From: Pseudanabaena sp. ABRG5-3
GTDB lineage: Bacteria; Cyanobacteriota; Cyanobacteriia; Pseudanabaenales; Pseudanabaenaceae
Length of the DNA: 64,000 bases
Assembly (NCBI RefSeq): GCF_003967015.1
Contig: NZ_AP017566.1
Coordinates: 1 to 64,000 of the forward strand
Direction of reading: 5' to 3'
A program made the translations under genes and the position numbers. Shown in pieces: positions 26,958 through 34,827 of the stretch. Position 1 is the stretch's first letter, and every line of letters begins with the position of its first letter. The notes under the pieces were generated by a model that saw nothing but the letters and a program-made list of their open reading frames with translations, was not told the DNA's origin and made no database searches.

Positions 26958-28003
26958 CCCGCAAAACAACAAAGCCTTTTAGTGGACGCATTACCGCACC
27001 TAGCGCTCCTTGGCTTGCCCCTGAAGTTGAGGAATCAAGCGATCGCACTAAATCTGAAGTTGAAATTCAAATTACAGATATTCATTTACCACCAAAGCAA
27101 CCCCGTCGCTATTTTGATGCTGACGCACTGCAAACCTTAGCGACATCGATCGCCCAGCATGGAGTTCTCCAACCTCTACTAGTCCGTCCCCGTTCAGCAG
27201 GAGGTTATGAACTGGTTGCAGGTGAGCGGCGTTATCGGGCGGCTCAGTTGTCAGGTTTAAAGACCGTGCCTGTGATTGTACGCGAGTTAGATAATAATGA
27301 GGCTTGGCAAATAGCACTGGTCGAAAACCTCCAGAGAGAAGACCTCAACCCTATCGAAGAGACCGAGGGAATTCTCGATCTATTAGCTCTTGAGCTTGCA
27401 CGTCCATTGGCTGAAATCCCTAATTTGCTGCGTCAGTTATTTAACCAAGACAACCGTGGCAAGACAGGTTTTAGTAATTCTGACAATCTTGGCGAGGTTG
27501 ATAATAACGTTATTATCAATAGCAAGAATGATCTAGCGAAGACTGATAATAACGTTATTATCAGTGATGGAAATAATAATGAGCTTGATAATACAAACCT
27601 AATTCAGCAAATCGAACGAATTTTTGAACAATTAGGGCGGATGAGTTGGCAGTCATTTGTGACAAATCGGTTGCCATTACTAAAGCTATCAGAGATTGTG
27701 GTTCAGGCTTTACGCGAGGGCAAGATTGAATATACGAAGGCAAAGCTAATTGCTGGGGTTAAGGATGCAGCACTTCAACAACAGTTATTAGATGAGGCGA
27801 TCGCTGATACTCTATCTTTAAATGAAATCAAGCTCAGAATTAAGGAAGGTTCTCAGAAGTCTTTAGCTAATGAGCCAACAGATTTACGCTCACGCTTTGA
27901 GGCTACTTTCAAGGCATCAAAATCTTCACCTGTTTGGAAGGATGCAAAAAAGCAAAAGAAATTAGAGGCTTTGTTAAAGCAGTTAGAGGCTTTAATTAGT
28001 TAA
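26954..28003 (+). CDS. parB: ParB-family partition protein with internal insertion
   Basis: A 349-residue protein. The ParB N-terminal (CTPase) domain spans about 35-140, with QPRRYFDADALQTLATSI, GVLQPLLVRP and the GERRYRAAQ motif, followed by ENLQREDLNPIEE. Between this domain and the helical C-terminal half is an Asn/Asp-rich insertion (about 165-215) with the repeated peptide DNNVII. This insertion is encoded by two long DNA palindromes (27498-27519 and 27542-27565). The C-terminal part (IEYTKAKLIAGVKDAALQQQLL) fits the DNA-binding helices. It forms an operon with parA. The insertion is low-complexity and probably tolerated as a flexible linker. Confidence 0.9.
   Translation: MTRKTTKPFSGRITAPSAPWLAPEVEESSDRTKSEVEIQITDIHLPPKQPRRYFDADALQTLATSIAQHGVLQPLLVRPRSAGGYELVAGERRYRAAQLSGLKTVPVIVRELDNNEAWQIALVENLQREDLNPIEETEGILDLLALELARPLAEIPNLLRQLFNQDNRGKTGFSNSDNLGEVDNNVIINSKNDLAKTDNNVIISDGNNNELDNTNLIQQIERIFEQLGRMSWQSFVTNRLPLLKLSEIVVQALREGKIEYTKAKLIAGVKDAALQQQLLDEAIADTLSLNEIKLRIKEGSQKSLANEPTDLRSRFEATFKASKSSPVWKDAKKQKKLEALLKQLEALIS
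27498..27519. promoter_or_regulatory. Perfect 22-bp palindrome inside parB (parS candidate 1)
   Basis: The core is TGATAATAACGTTATTATCA, extended by one T/A pair. The same 20-bp core recurs 45 bases downstream. Its site inside the partition operon suggests a ParB-binding centromere site (inference). It does not match the chromosomal parS consensus TGTTTCACGTGAAACA. Confidence 0.6.
27542..27565. promoter_or_regulatory. Perfect 24-bp palindrome inside parB (parS candidate 2)
   Basis: Shares the 20-bp core of the first palindrome and extends it by AC/GT. The centres are 45 bp apart. A degenerate half-site TTGATAATA follows at 27586-27594. Confidence 0.6.
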
Positions 28004-28066
28004 TAGGAGCGATATAGATCACTGAGCTAATGTTAAAATCACCACAACAAGAAAAAGGGTTTGCAT

Positions 28067-29944
28067 ATGCCTGCACTAAAGATAAGTGAATCAGTGATTC
28101 GCCAAAATGCAAGTGATAAATCTTTTCAGCGTGGCAAAGAATATGCGCGATCGCAATCAGTACAGGATTTATATTGGCGAGATCAAACCCTACAAGCCAC
28201 AGTAGCAGGCAGCACATACTATCGGGTGAGCATTGGCTTTAGCGATCGCGGTATTCAATCAGCAAAGTGTTCATGCCCCTACGATTTTGGTGGTTGGTGT
28301 AAGCATATTGTGGCAGTGCTATTAGTGGGTATGGAGCAACCTAAGATAGAAGAGCGTCCTAGCCTAGCCCAAATGCTCGAAAAATTAGATCTAGAGCAAA
28401 CCCGCAAACTATTGCATATCCTTTCAGCCCAATCCCCTGACTTAGTCGATCTCATTGATATTCAGATTCAACTTTTAAACAGCATTAAAGAAAGTAAATC
28501 TAAATCTTCTAAGGCTTCATCAAAATCTAAAGCTAATAAGACCGAAACTCAACACCCTGAAATTGACCGATCGCCTTTTCGTCAGCAATTAGCCTATGCA
28601 TTACGCAAGGCTCTACGCAATTATGAATATAGCTATAGTGATGCAGATGATCCTTTTACAGACACTATTTACGAAGAGATCGAAAAGACGCAGGTATTTC
28701 TAGAAGCAGGGGATAGCTTTCGGGCTTTTGTGATGCTATATGCGATCGCTGAAGAATTATGTAACTACACCGAAGAAATCGAAAACTATTTGGGCGATGT
28801 GGAGAACTTAACCGATCATCTCGATCTCGCGATGGCTGAAGCAATTCTCTGGACAGATTTTTCGGTGAAGGAGCGGCAAAAGTGGGTGACAGAAATCGAA
28901 GGCACACAGGATAAACTCTGTGCAGATCTTGATTTTAGTATCGTTGCCTTGGTACAGGGTTGGGATGATCCCTATTTACAAGCAGTCCTGCAAGGCAAAG
29001 AAAAACCAGAAAATCTTGATCATCAATCTGCCAAAATCTCAACGCAATTTAAAAGAAAAAGATCAACTTTTCAAAAGGGAGGGAATGTCTATGTTCACGA
29101 AATAAATCACCATCAGTTAGTGGGAATTCGCCTCAGAATTTTGCAAACCCAAGAGCGTTTTGATGAATACCTCAATCTGGCTAAAGATGCTGGCATATTT
29201 ACCAACTATATAAATATGCTGCTCCAGTTAGGTCGGCATGATGAAGCGATCGCAGAGGCAGAGAATGTCCAAGATGAAGATCAAGCTTTTACCATAGCGC
29301 AGCAGTTACTAGAGCATGGTTTTGAGAAGCAGGCTTTATATATTGCTAATAAGGGATTGCTATTACAAGAGGAGGATGCTAAACGCTATCGAACGGTAGA
29401 GTTTGCGGAATGGACAGCCCGTTTAGCCGAAAGTTTAGGAGAGACAGGGATCTTGCTTAATGCCAAGATCGTTGCATTTAAGCTCAAACCTTCCCTCGCT
29501 ACTTATCACCAAATCCGTGACTTGAATAAGACTAAATGGAAGGCAACTAAAGATATTTTGATCAAATATTTATTGCAATTCGATTCTTTTAATGCTGCTG
29601 AAGCCAAGGTCAATATCTTTTTAGAAGAAAAGCTATTTGATGAGGCGATCGCGATCACTAATACTATCTATTGCCCAAGTCACACCAGATTACGAGTGAT
29701 GCAAGCAGTAATCAAAAATAATCCTCAATGGGTGATCACCAAAGCGCAATCTCTGGCGGAGGATATTATTGCTCGCGGTAAATCCGATGATTATGAACAG
29801 GCGATCGCTTACTTAGAACAATTACGCAATGGCTATAAAACCATCAAACAGGAAAAGGAATGGCTCAATTATCGCAATCAATTAGTTGAAGTGAATGCCC
29901 GTAAGCGTAAGCTCATGGAATTAATTAAGCGTAAGGAACTTTAA
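28067..29944 (+). CDS. SWIM zinc-finger protein, long form
   Basis: I chose ATG at 28067, with AAGGG 7 bases upstream, giving 625 residues. The in-frame TTG at 28061 is less likely. The SWIM signature CSCPYDFGGWCKH lies near residue 69, after the N-terminal block FQRGKEYARSQSV typical of SWIM proteins. A Ser/Lys-rich linker (about 140-165) follows. The rest is helical and TPR-like, with QLGRHDEAIAEAENV and DQAFTIAQQLLEHGFEKQALYIA. Long SWIM proteins of this type are common in cyanobacteria; the function is unknown, presumably nucleic acid or protein binding. It follows parB by 63 bases and may share its transcript. Confidence 0.85.
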   Translation: MPALKISESVIRQNASDKSFQRGKEYARSQSVQDLYWRDQTLQATVAGSTYYRVSIGFSDRGIQSAKCSCPYDFGGWCKHIVAVLLVGMEQPKIEERPSLAQMLEKLDLEQTRKLLHILSAQSPDLVDLIDIQIQLLNSIKESKSKSSKASSKSKANKTETQHPEIDRSPFRQQLAYALRKALRNYEYSYSDADDPFTDTIYEEIEKTQVFLEAGDSFRAFVMLYAIAEELCNYTEEIENYLGDVENLTDHLDLAMAEAILWTDFSVKERQKWVTEIEGTQDKLCADLDFSIVALVQGWDDPYLQAVLQGKEKPENLDHQSAKISTQFKRKRSTFQKGGNVYVHEINHHQLVGIRLRILQTQERFDEYLNLAKDAGIFTNYINMLLQLGRHDEAIAEAENVQDEDQAFTIAQQLLEHGFEKQALYIANKGLLLQEEDAKRYRTVEFAEWTARLAESLGETGILLNAKIVAFKLKPSLATYHQIRDLNKTKWKATKDILIKYLLQFDSFNAAEAKVNIFLEEKLFDEAIAITNTIYCPSHTRLRVMQAVIKNNPQWVITKAQSLAEDIIARGKSDDYEQAIAYLEQLRNGYKTIKQEKEWLNYRNQLVEVNARKRKLMELIKRKEL

Positions 29945-29953
29945 GCGATCGCT

Positions 29954-30829
29954 TCATCTCTCGATAGATTTCACAACGTCTTCAGCTACACGCTGTAATG
30001 CTCTTTTTCCCATGACTGTATATCTAGGATCATTTGTTAGTCCTAAGTCTAGCAACATCACCCCAAAAGCGATCGCCCATCCCTTTGCCCGTTGTAATGT
30101 TGCCTCAGAAATATTGGCATAGGTAGCGATCGCCTGTTGACATGCATCGCGATCGCCAAAGAGCATCCAGATTGAAGCAAGATCGGTGGCGATATCCCCT
30201 GATGTCATGTCACCCCAATCAATGATTCCTGCGATCGCGCCATTCTTTACAAGGATATTGCGGGAATGGAGGTCGCCATGTATCCACTTTGCTTCAACAT
30301 CAATGGGTGCATTCAGAGCCATCTGCCAAGTTTGTTTGATATCTGATGTAATTAGTTCTGTTTGTAATTCCAGTCTTTGCATTCGCTCTTCTATAACTGC
30401 CGCCCGTTGAGTCAAGGGTACACCGCGAAAGATATTTTCAGGTGCATTGGGTGGTGCGGGAATATGGAGCGATCGCAAAAATGTAGCCAAGATTTTTGCT
30501 TGATTTGGATCAGGTTCTTCTTGATCGGCAGGAATACCATCTAACCAAGGCAACACACTCCATCGATAGGGATAATCTTGATTTGGTTGACCGATTCTAT
30601 AGGAATTGGGAATCGGAATGGGTAAGCGATCGGCAATGAGTGGTAGCCAAGTTTGTTCATTCTCAATCAATTTTGCTGCTATTTCGCGGCGCGGTAGTCT
30701 TACGGATAAGCGATCGCCAAGTCGAAACATGGCATTGTCTAAACCCGCATCTACAGACTGAATTGGCAAATTAGCAAGATCGGGATGTTGTTCTTTTAGA
30801 AGCTTGTAAACAAGGGGAATATCAATCAT
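29954..30829 (-). CDS. Aminoglycoside phosphotransferase (APH)-family kinase
   Basis: A 291-residue protein with the APH/choline-kinase fold. It has a nucleotide-binding N-lobe (VDAGLDNAMFRLGDRLSVRLPRRE), the catalytic loop HGDLHSRN near 181 and the metal-binding IIDWGD near 203, then TDLASIWMLF. Family members phosphorylate small hydroxylated molecules. Despite the name there is no basis to call this a resistance gene. It converges with the SWIM gene, leaving 9 bases between the stops. Confidence 0.88.
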   Translation of the reverse strand: MIDIPLVYKLLKEQHPDLANLPIQSVDAGLDNAMFRLGDRLSVRLPRREIAAKLIENEQTWLPLIADRLPIPIPNSYRIGQPNQDYPYRWSVLPWLDGIPADQEEPDPNQAKILATFLRSLHIPAPPNAPENIFRGVPLTQRAAVIEERMQRLELQTELITSDIKQTWQMALNAPIDVEAKWIHGDLHSRNILVKNGAIAGIIDWGDMTSGDIATDLASIWMLFGDRDACQQAIATYANISEATLQRAKGWAIAFGVMLLDLGLTNDPRYTVMGKRALQRVAEDVVKSIER

Positions 30830-30887
30830 GACTAAGTAGAAAAAAATGATAGTAAATCGTTAGATTTGGCAAGTACAGCAGCAATGA

Positions 30888-33800
30888 TTATTCATTAATC
30901 GCCAAAACAGCCAAAGTCGAAAACAACTTATGACGAGATTTAGAAGAAAGCCTTGTCAGAACATAACTATGCAAATATTGCGGAATATATTCAGTAAAGA
31001 ACTCAAAAATACCCACCAAAGTCTCTCTCATCGTCAGATGCTCAGATAAAAATAGCTCCGTCGTGCCAGACCAAAGATCGACTAATTCCAAATCTGATTG
31101 ATCAGTAAGTAAAGTCGGATTTTCATTAAAACTTTGGATCAATTGGTTATATAAAGTAACTAGTAACGGATTGATCCAATCAAAATGATGCAGTAAAGAA
31201 CCACGCGAAATATTGAAATACTGGCATAGTTGGCGTTGAGAAGCGGTCAGTAAATCAAAGCCTCCATCCTGAACACTATGGATCACCTGAGTTACCTGAA
31301 ACTGCAACAACTCTAAACTGGTCATTGCATCAGGAGTAATATCTCCAGCTTTGATCGTCGTATGGGGAATATCACCCAGATCAAAATCCGATAGAAAATA
31401 AATCTTGTCACCTTGATTAAAGCGATCGCCTGACTTCCTGCCTAAACATTGCTGAACAGTTGCCAAAATATGGCGATCGACAAAATTTGTAAAAGCAGGA
31501 TCTTGATCTTGGGGATGTAAACCTGTTAGTGCGACATATTCCGCCCGAAGCATTGCAATATTGGCGCAGGGAGTCCCCACAATAATTAAGGTTTTAGCAT
31601 TTTTAAAATCATTAGATCCACGGGAATCACGGAACCAAACTCCATAGTCAGAACAAGGTAAAGCCTCTGACTTTGTAAACTTCTTAAAATCAATAAACTG
31701 CGTTGAAGGATCGAGGTTTTTCAGATGAGCAATAATGGCATTTACCCGATTAATCTGATCTTCACGACGCTGTATTCCCAAACGCCCTAAATTATTCACC
31801 TGAAAAATCGGCGGTATTTCTAACTTGCCCGACTGTTTAATGGGATGCACAGATGTATTGAGACTCATTGCTAAATCATTTACATCTATCGTCGCATCTA
31901 GATAAAGATTAGCCACAGCACGATGAGCAATATCCCGCAATCGAGAATCTGCTAAAGAAATAGTTAAGCGCTCGTACTGAATATGCAAATCACCGTGGGA
32001 AATCGCCCCAGCCAGAATATCCAAAAACTCCACCAACCACTGCTTTAAAACCTCTCGGTCAATCTTCTTCTCAATCTCATAACTATTAAGAGTAGTTGTC
32101 TGCTTCAGCAAAGAATTAACCCTAGCTAACTCGCGCCTATCCTTACCTGAAACATTTTCAAACTCAGCTTCGGCAATCCCATCGACAGTATCGAGAATTG
32201 ATAGATCGGGCTTGAGCAGATCTGCTAGCAAAGAAGTATCAACCACGTCAGGAATCGCCGCCTTAATTCCATGAAAATCGAGACCATAATAGGACTTGTT
32301 ACCCAATAACCCATGTAACTTATTCAGTACATCAATTACCTGCTGCTTTTGGTCAAGGTTAGAACGAGAAATAACAGCGATCGCCCGATCTATATCCTCA
32401 CGACTAACCGAAATCTGGCGCATCGTTGATAGGCTCTCGGATACCTCCTCCCAGATCAACAAGGTTTTTGAATAGTCATACTCATCATGACTAGGCAAAC
32501 TTGCAGGATGTGATCGCAGGATATTCGATTTAAAAGCGATCGCTCGTTCATGTTTAAAGCCAAAACCATCTCCTGACGCACCACGACAAGCATTGAGTAA
32601 AGGACAAGACTGGCAAATCACCTTAGTGTCTGTAATTGCTTTATCCCGCAAAGCCGCGATCGCCCCAGTGCGAGAACAATTCGCATGAGTATGCAAATCT
32701 TCACCCTGTTTAGCACGCCGTAACTTTCCTGATTTATTAGTCAAACCATTGTGACGCGCAGGTAAAATTGCCCAATCCTGCAAAGTGGAAGTCGTGACAT
32801 TCCGCGAATCATTAGATATATAGATAATTTTTTCAATGCGGTCATCAAACATCTCAGGACGCAAGCGCCCCGCATCATAGCTTTTGCCCGTACCTGTTGC
32901 TGAAGCATCAAGGACATGTTTATGAGTTAATAATGAATCACTCCAAGTAGCTATTCTTGTGTCTGATTCATATTTGAGATGAGTTGTAAAAGCTTGAGGC
33001 GAACGCTCAACTTTACCCGCAAAACCTTTAGGCGTTTTCTTGGGGAAAAGTTTATCTTTCAGCCACTGGAAAGGCGAAAACTTAGGCTTAGGTTGATAAT
33101 TAGCAATCTGGAAAAATTGCTCAATCGTCAAAAGCTGAATTTCTGATCCACTAGATAACTCATCAATATCATCATCCGTTTTGGCAAACTGACCCCACCA
33201 CAGCACATGAATCTGATAGCCAAGGTCAGTGATAAAATCCAGATTTTTCTCATGACGACGCATTACTGAAGGATTAGCTACATCACCTGCATCAATGGCA
33301 TATTCCAGTCTAGTGAAATCGAGTTTTGCCCCAATCGTTTCTAGATAAGTTTGTAACGTTAATTTACTTGCCACAAACTGACCACCTGAAGCACCAATTG
33401 TGGGGCAAGCCATTAACTTAGAAGCAAGGTATGGTTTAACACCTGTACCCTCAACCAAAACAACTCGATTACAGTCAGCCTGAAGCTCACCATGAAAGGC
33501 TAAAGGCAACTCACCATTTTGTTGTTGCGCCGAGATCCCAAAAGGTTTATGCCAGCGATAGCGTCCTGATGCAGTATCACGCAAACGGATTTGGAAACCA
33601 ATTATTTGAGCTTTAGGATTATAAATCGGCAATATATAGCCAGAATTAGTAGATTTTGCCCCTAAATTGGTGATTTCTACTTCAGATAAGCCACGACTCA
33701 CTAAATCATCCTTATCGACAATATCTAAATCCAGCTTTTGTAAATAACCTCGATAAAGGCGATCGCGCTGAATTGCATCAGGCAACTGTGCCAAACCATC

Positions 33801-34103
33801 TCGTTTTGCCTTGTGTTGAGCCATACGTAGCTTCAAACTTTTAGTACGACGGTCTTGGCGTTCAGACTCAGATTCGGGGTGCAGACGCACATACTTACCC
33901 GCATAGTAACCACCATTTGTTTCGCCGAGATATCTCCAACCCGTCAGCCCCACATTCGTAGGGTGGGTCATACATAAAACAAAATCAGTATTTTCAACAG
34001 CAATTCGACATTTACCCTTGATATCGTCACAGATGGGGCAAGGATTATGGGACTTGGTTGATGAAAACTTGTGAGCAGAATACTGATTATTTGGTGAGGT
34101 CAT
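30888..34103 (-). CDS. CyRepA1-like plasmid replication protein
   Basis: A 1071-residue protein resembling the large cyanobacterial Rep family with a DUF3854 domain. It has an N-terminal zinc-finger-like cluster (Cys22, Cys25, Cys32, Cys44). A Toprim-type DUF3854 domain spans about 200-312, with VVLVEGTGVKPYL and the acidic YAIDAGD. A P-loop ATPase/helicase domain has ATGTGKS (402-408), a second Cys cluster CQSCPLLNAC (497-506) and a Walker B-like LLIWEE (548-553). QQCLGRKSGDRF lies further on. The Toprim plus helicase layout suits primase-helicase activity at a plasmid origin. GGAGG lies 10 bases before the ATG but within a hairpin. With parAB nearby this looks like a plasmid replication and partition module. 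Confidence 0.82.
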   Translation of the reverse strand: MTSPNNQYSAHKFSSTKSHNPCPICDDIKGKCRIAVENTDFVLCMTHPTNVGLTGWRYLGETNGGYYAGKYVRLHPESESERQDRRTKSLKLRMAQHKAKRDGLAQLPDAIQRDRLYRGYLQKLDLDIVDKDDLVSRGLSEVEITNLGAKSTNSGYILPIYNPKAQIIGFQIRLRDTASGRYRWHKPFGISAQQQNGELPLAFHGELQADCNRVVLVEGTGVKPYLASKLMACPTIGASGGQFVASKLTLQTYLETIGAKLDFTRLEYAIDAGDVANPSVMRRHEKNLDFITDLGYQIHVLWWGQFAKTDDDIDELSSGSEIQLLTIEQFFQIANYQPKPKFSPFQWLKDKLFPKKTPKGFAGKVERSPQAFTTHLKYESDTRIATWSDSLLTHKHVLDASATGTGKSYDAGRLRPEMFDDRIEKIIYISNDSRNVTTSTLQDWAILPARHNGLTNKSGKLRRAKQGEDLHTHANCSRTGAIAALRDKAITDTKVICQSCPLLNACRGASGDGFGFKHERAIAFKSNILRSHPASLPSHDEYDYSKTLLIWEEVSESLSTMRQISVSREDIDRAIAVISRSNLDQKQQVIDVLNKLHGLLGNKSYYGLDFHGIKAAIPDVVDTSLLADLLKPDLSILDTVDGIAEAEFENVSGKDRRELARVNSLLKQTTTLNSYEIEKKIDREVLKQWLVEFLDILAGAISHGDLHIQYERLTISLADSRLRDIAHRAVANLYLDATIDVNDLAMSLNTSVHPIKQSGKLEIPPIFQVNNLGRLGIQRREDQINRVNAIIAHLKNLDPSTQFIDFKKFTKSEALPCSDYGVWFRDSRGSNDFKNAKTLIIVGTPCANIAMLRAEYVALTGLHPQDQDPAFTNFVDRHILATVQQCLGRKSGDRFNQGDKIYFLSDFDLGDIPHTTIKAGDITPDAMTSLELLQFQVTQVIHSVQDGGFDLLTASQRQLCQYFNISRGSLLHHFDWINPLLVTLYNQLIQSFNENPTLLTDQSDLELVDLWSGTTELFLSEHLTMRETLVGIFEFFTEYIPQYLHSYVLTRLSSKSRHKLFSTLAVLAINE

Positions 34104-34117
34104 GATTCTTGACCTCC
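34096..34117 (-). promoter_or_regulatory. Start-codon hairpin on the Rep mRNA
   Basis: In the mRNA, GAGGUCA (34116-34110) can pair perfectly with UGACCUC (34102-34096) around a 7-nt loop. The ribosome-binding GGAGG (34117-34113) lies in the 5' arm. The start codon AUG (34103-34101) straddles the loop and the 3' arm. Folding would hide both, so translation of Rep may be structurally controlled. Confidence 0.55.
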
Positions 34118-34308
34118 GATGAGCTTGCTAGGGGCGATCGCAATATCGATTTGTACTAGTAAGACTTGTAAGTTAAAAAACATCTAAGTTGTCCTGATTG
34201 TAAGGTTTGTAGCGACTTCAATCAGAAAACAGACAGACTTTTTGAATTCAGTTCAATAATCAATTATTGGTTTTTGCAAAATTTTAAAAAAATTTGCAGC
34301 AAAAACTA

Positions 34309-34336
34309 TTGCTAAACTTATATCTTGCGTTAAGAT
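34309..34336 (+). promoter_or_regulatory. Candidate promoter with operator-like inverted repeat
   Basis: TTGCTA (34309-34314) and TAAGAT (34331-34336) are 16 bp apart. The inverted repeat TATATCTT (34319-34326) / AAGATATA (34332-34339) overlaps the -10 box and could bind a regulator. It would drive the small RNA candidate that follows. Confidence 0.45.
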
Positions 34337-34342
34337 ATAGAG

Positions 34343-34456
34343 AAGCGCTGAACAAAATTGCCCGCGAAAGCAACATCTGTCCGTTCTCGGATATTAAATT
34401 TAAAAACCTTCGGGTTTACAAGAAAGCTAGTGATGTCACCCACTGGCTTTTTTGTT
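34343..34456 (+). ncRNA. Candidate small RNA opposite the Rep leader
   Basis: A roughly 115-nt transcript is predicted from the promoter above. It contains a UUCG tetraloop hairpin (AAACC-TTCG-GGTTT, 34404-34417). It ends with a 9-bp terminator stem (34424-34432 with 34441-34449, one wobble) followed by a T-rich tail. There is no significant reading frame. It lies upstream of, and in the opposite direction to, the Rep gene. If Rep transcription starts near 34533, this RNA would be antisense to the Rep leader. It matches no RNA family I know. Confidence 0.45.
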
Positions 34457-34539
34457 TTTGAAGGGAAAAACTAGGTAAGTAATCTCCTGTTGATAAAAAC
34501 CTCAGTCTAAGCATACAGCGATCGCTTAAGATCTGATCC

Positions 34540-34568
34540 ATAAAATCTCAAAATTTTATTGAAGTCAA
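34540..34568 (-). promoter_or_regulatory. Candidate promoter for the Rep gene
   Basis: On the minus strand, TTGACT (34568-34563) and TTTTAT (34545-34540) are 17 bp apart. A transcript starting near 34533 would have a leader of about 430 bases before the Rep ATG and would run through the complement of the small RNA. In the rest of the spacer 34104-34827, the A/T-rich dyad at about 34275-34299 (TGCAAAATTTT/AAAATTTGCA) is the only other structure seen; an origin could lie here, but no iterons or DnaA boxes were recognised. Confidence 0.4.
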
Positions 34569-34659
34569 ACTCAATTTTGCTGTAGTGTCGCCATACTGTC
34601 ATCTAGAACACTATTTTGCAGAACCAACCGTATTAGACAGGTAGCCTAGGTGGGCGCTA

Positions 34660-34756
34660 AATATAAAAGCGAGATAACCAAACCCAAGAAGCGAGTGGCG
34701 GCGCTTTGCGCCGCCACTCGCTTCTTGGATTTATGTCTTGACTGACTATAGCTATA
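34660..34756. repeat. Type A hairpin element, diverged copy
   Basis: The core is a 21-bp perfect stem (34684-34704 with 34708-34728, loop TTT; arm CCAAGAAGCGAGTGGCGGC). The right flank has GTCTTGACTGACTATAGCTATA, matching the TAGCTATA end of the other copies. The left end is not well preserved; its boundary is estimated. Confidence 0.6.
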
Positions 34757-34827
34757 TATGCTGCTGCTTGTCCGAGGCTAACTGGATGTTGACTGTGGTG
34801 AGATAGATATTTTAAGGGACAAAAATA

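Noticed and set aside
26202-28003. McdA/McdB-type carboxysome positioning pair
   Set aside because: The second gene has clear ParB motifs including GERRYRA, and no carboxysome gene lies nearby.
29954-30829. Antibiotic-resistance gene
   Set aside because: The APH fold is shared by many small-molecule kinases. Nothing in the sequence or context points to aminoglycosides.
34343-34456. tRNA or known cyanobacterial RNA (6S, Yfr1)
   Set aside because: There is no cloverleaf, it is too short for 6S RNA, and the Yfr1 core motif is absent. Kept only as an unnamed small RNA candidate.
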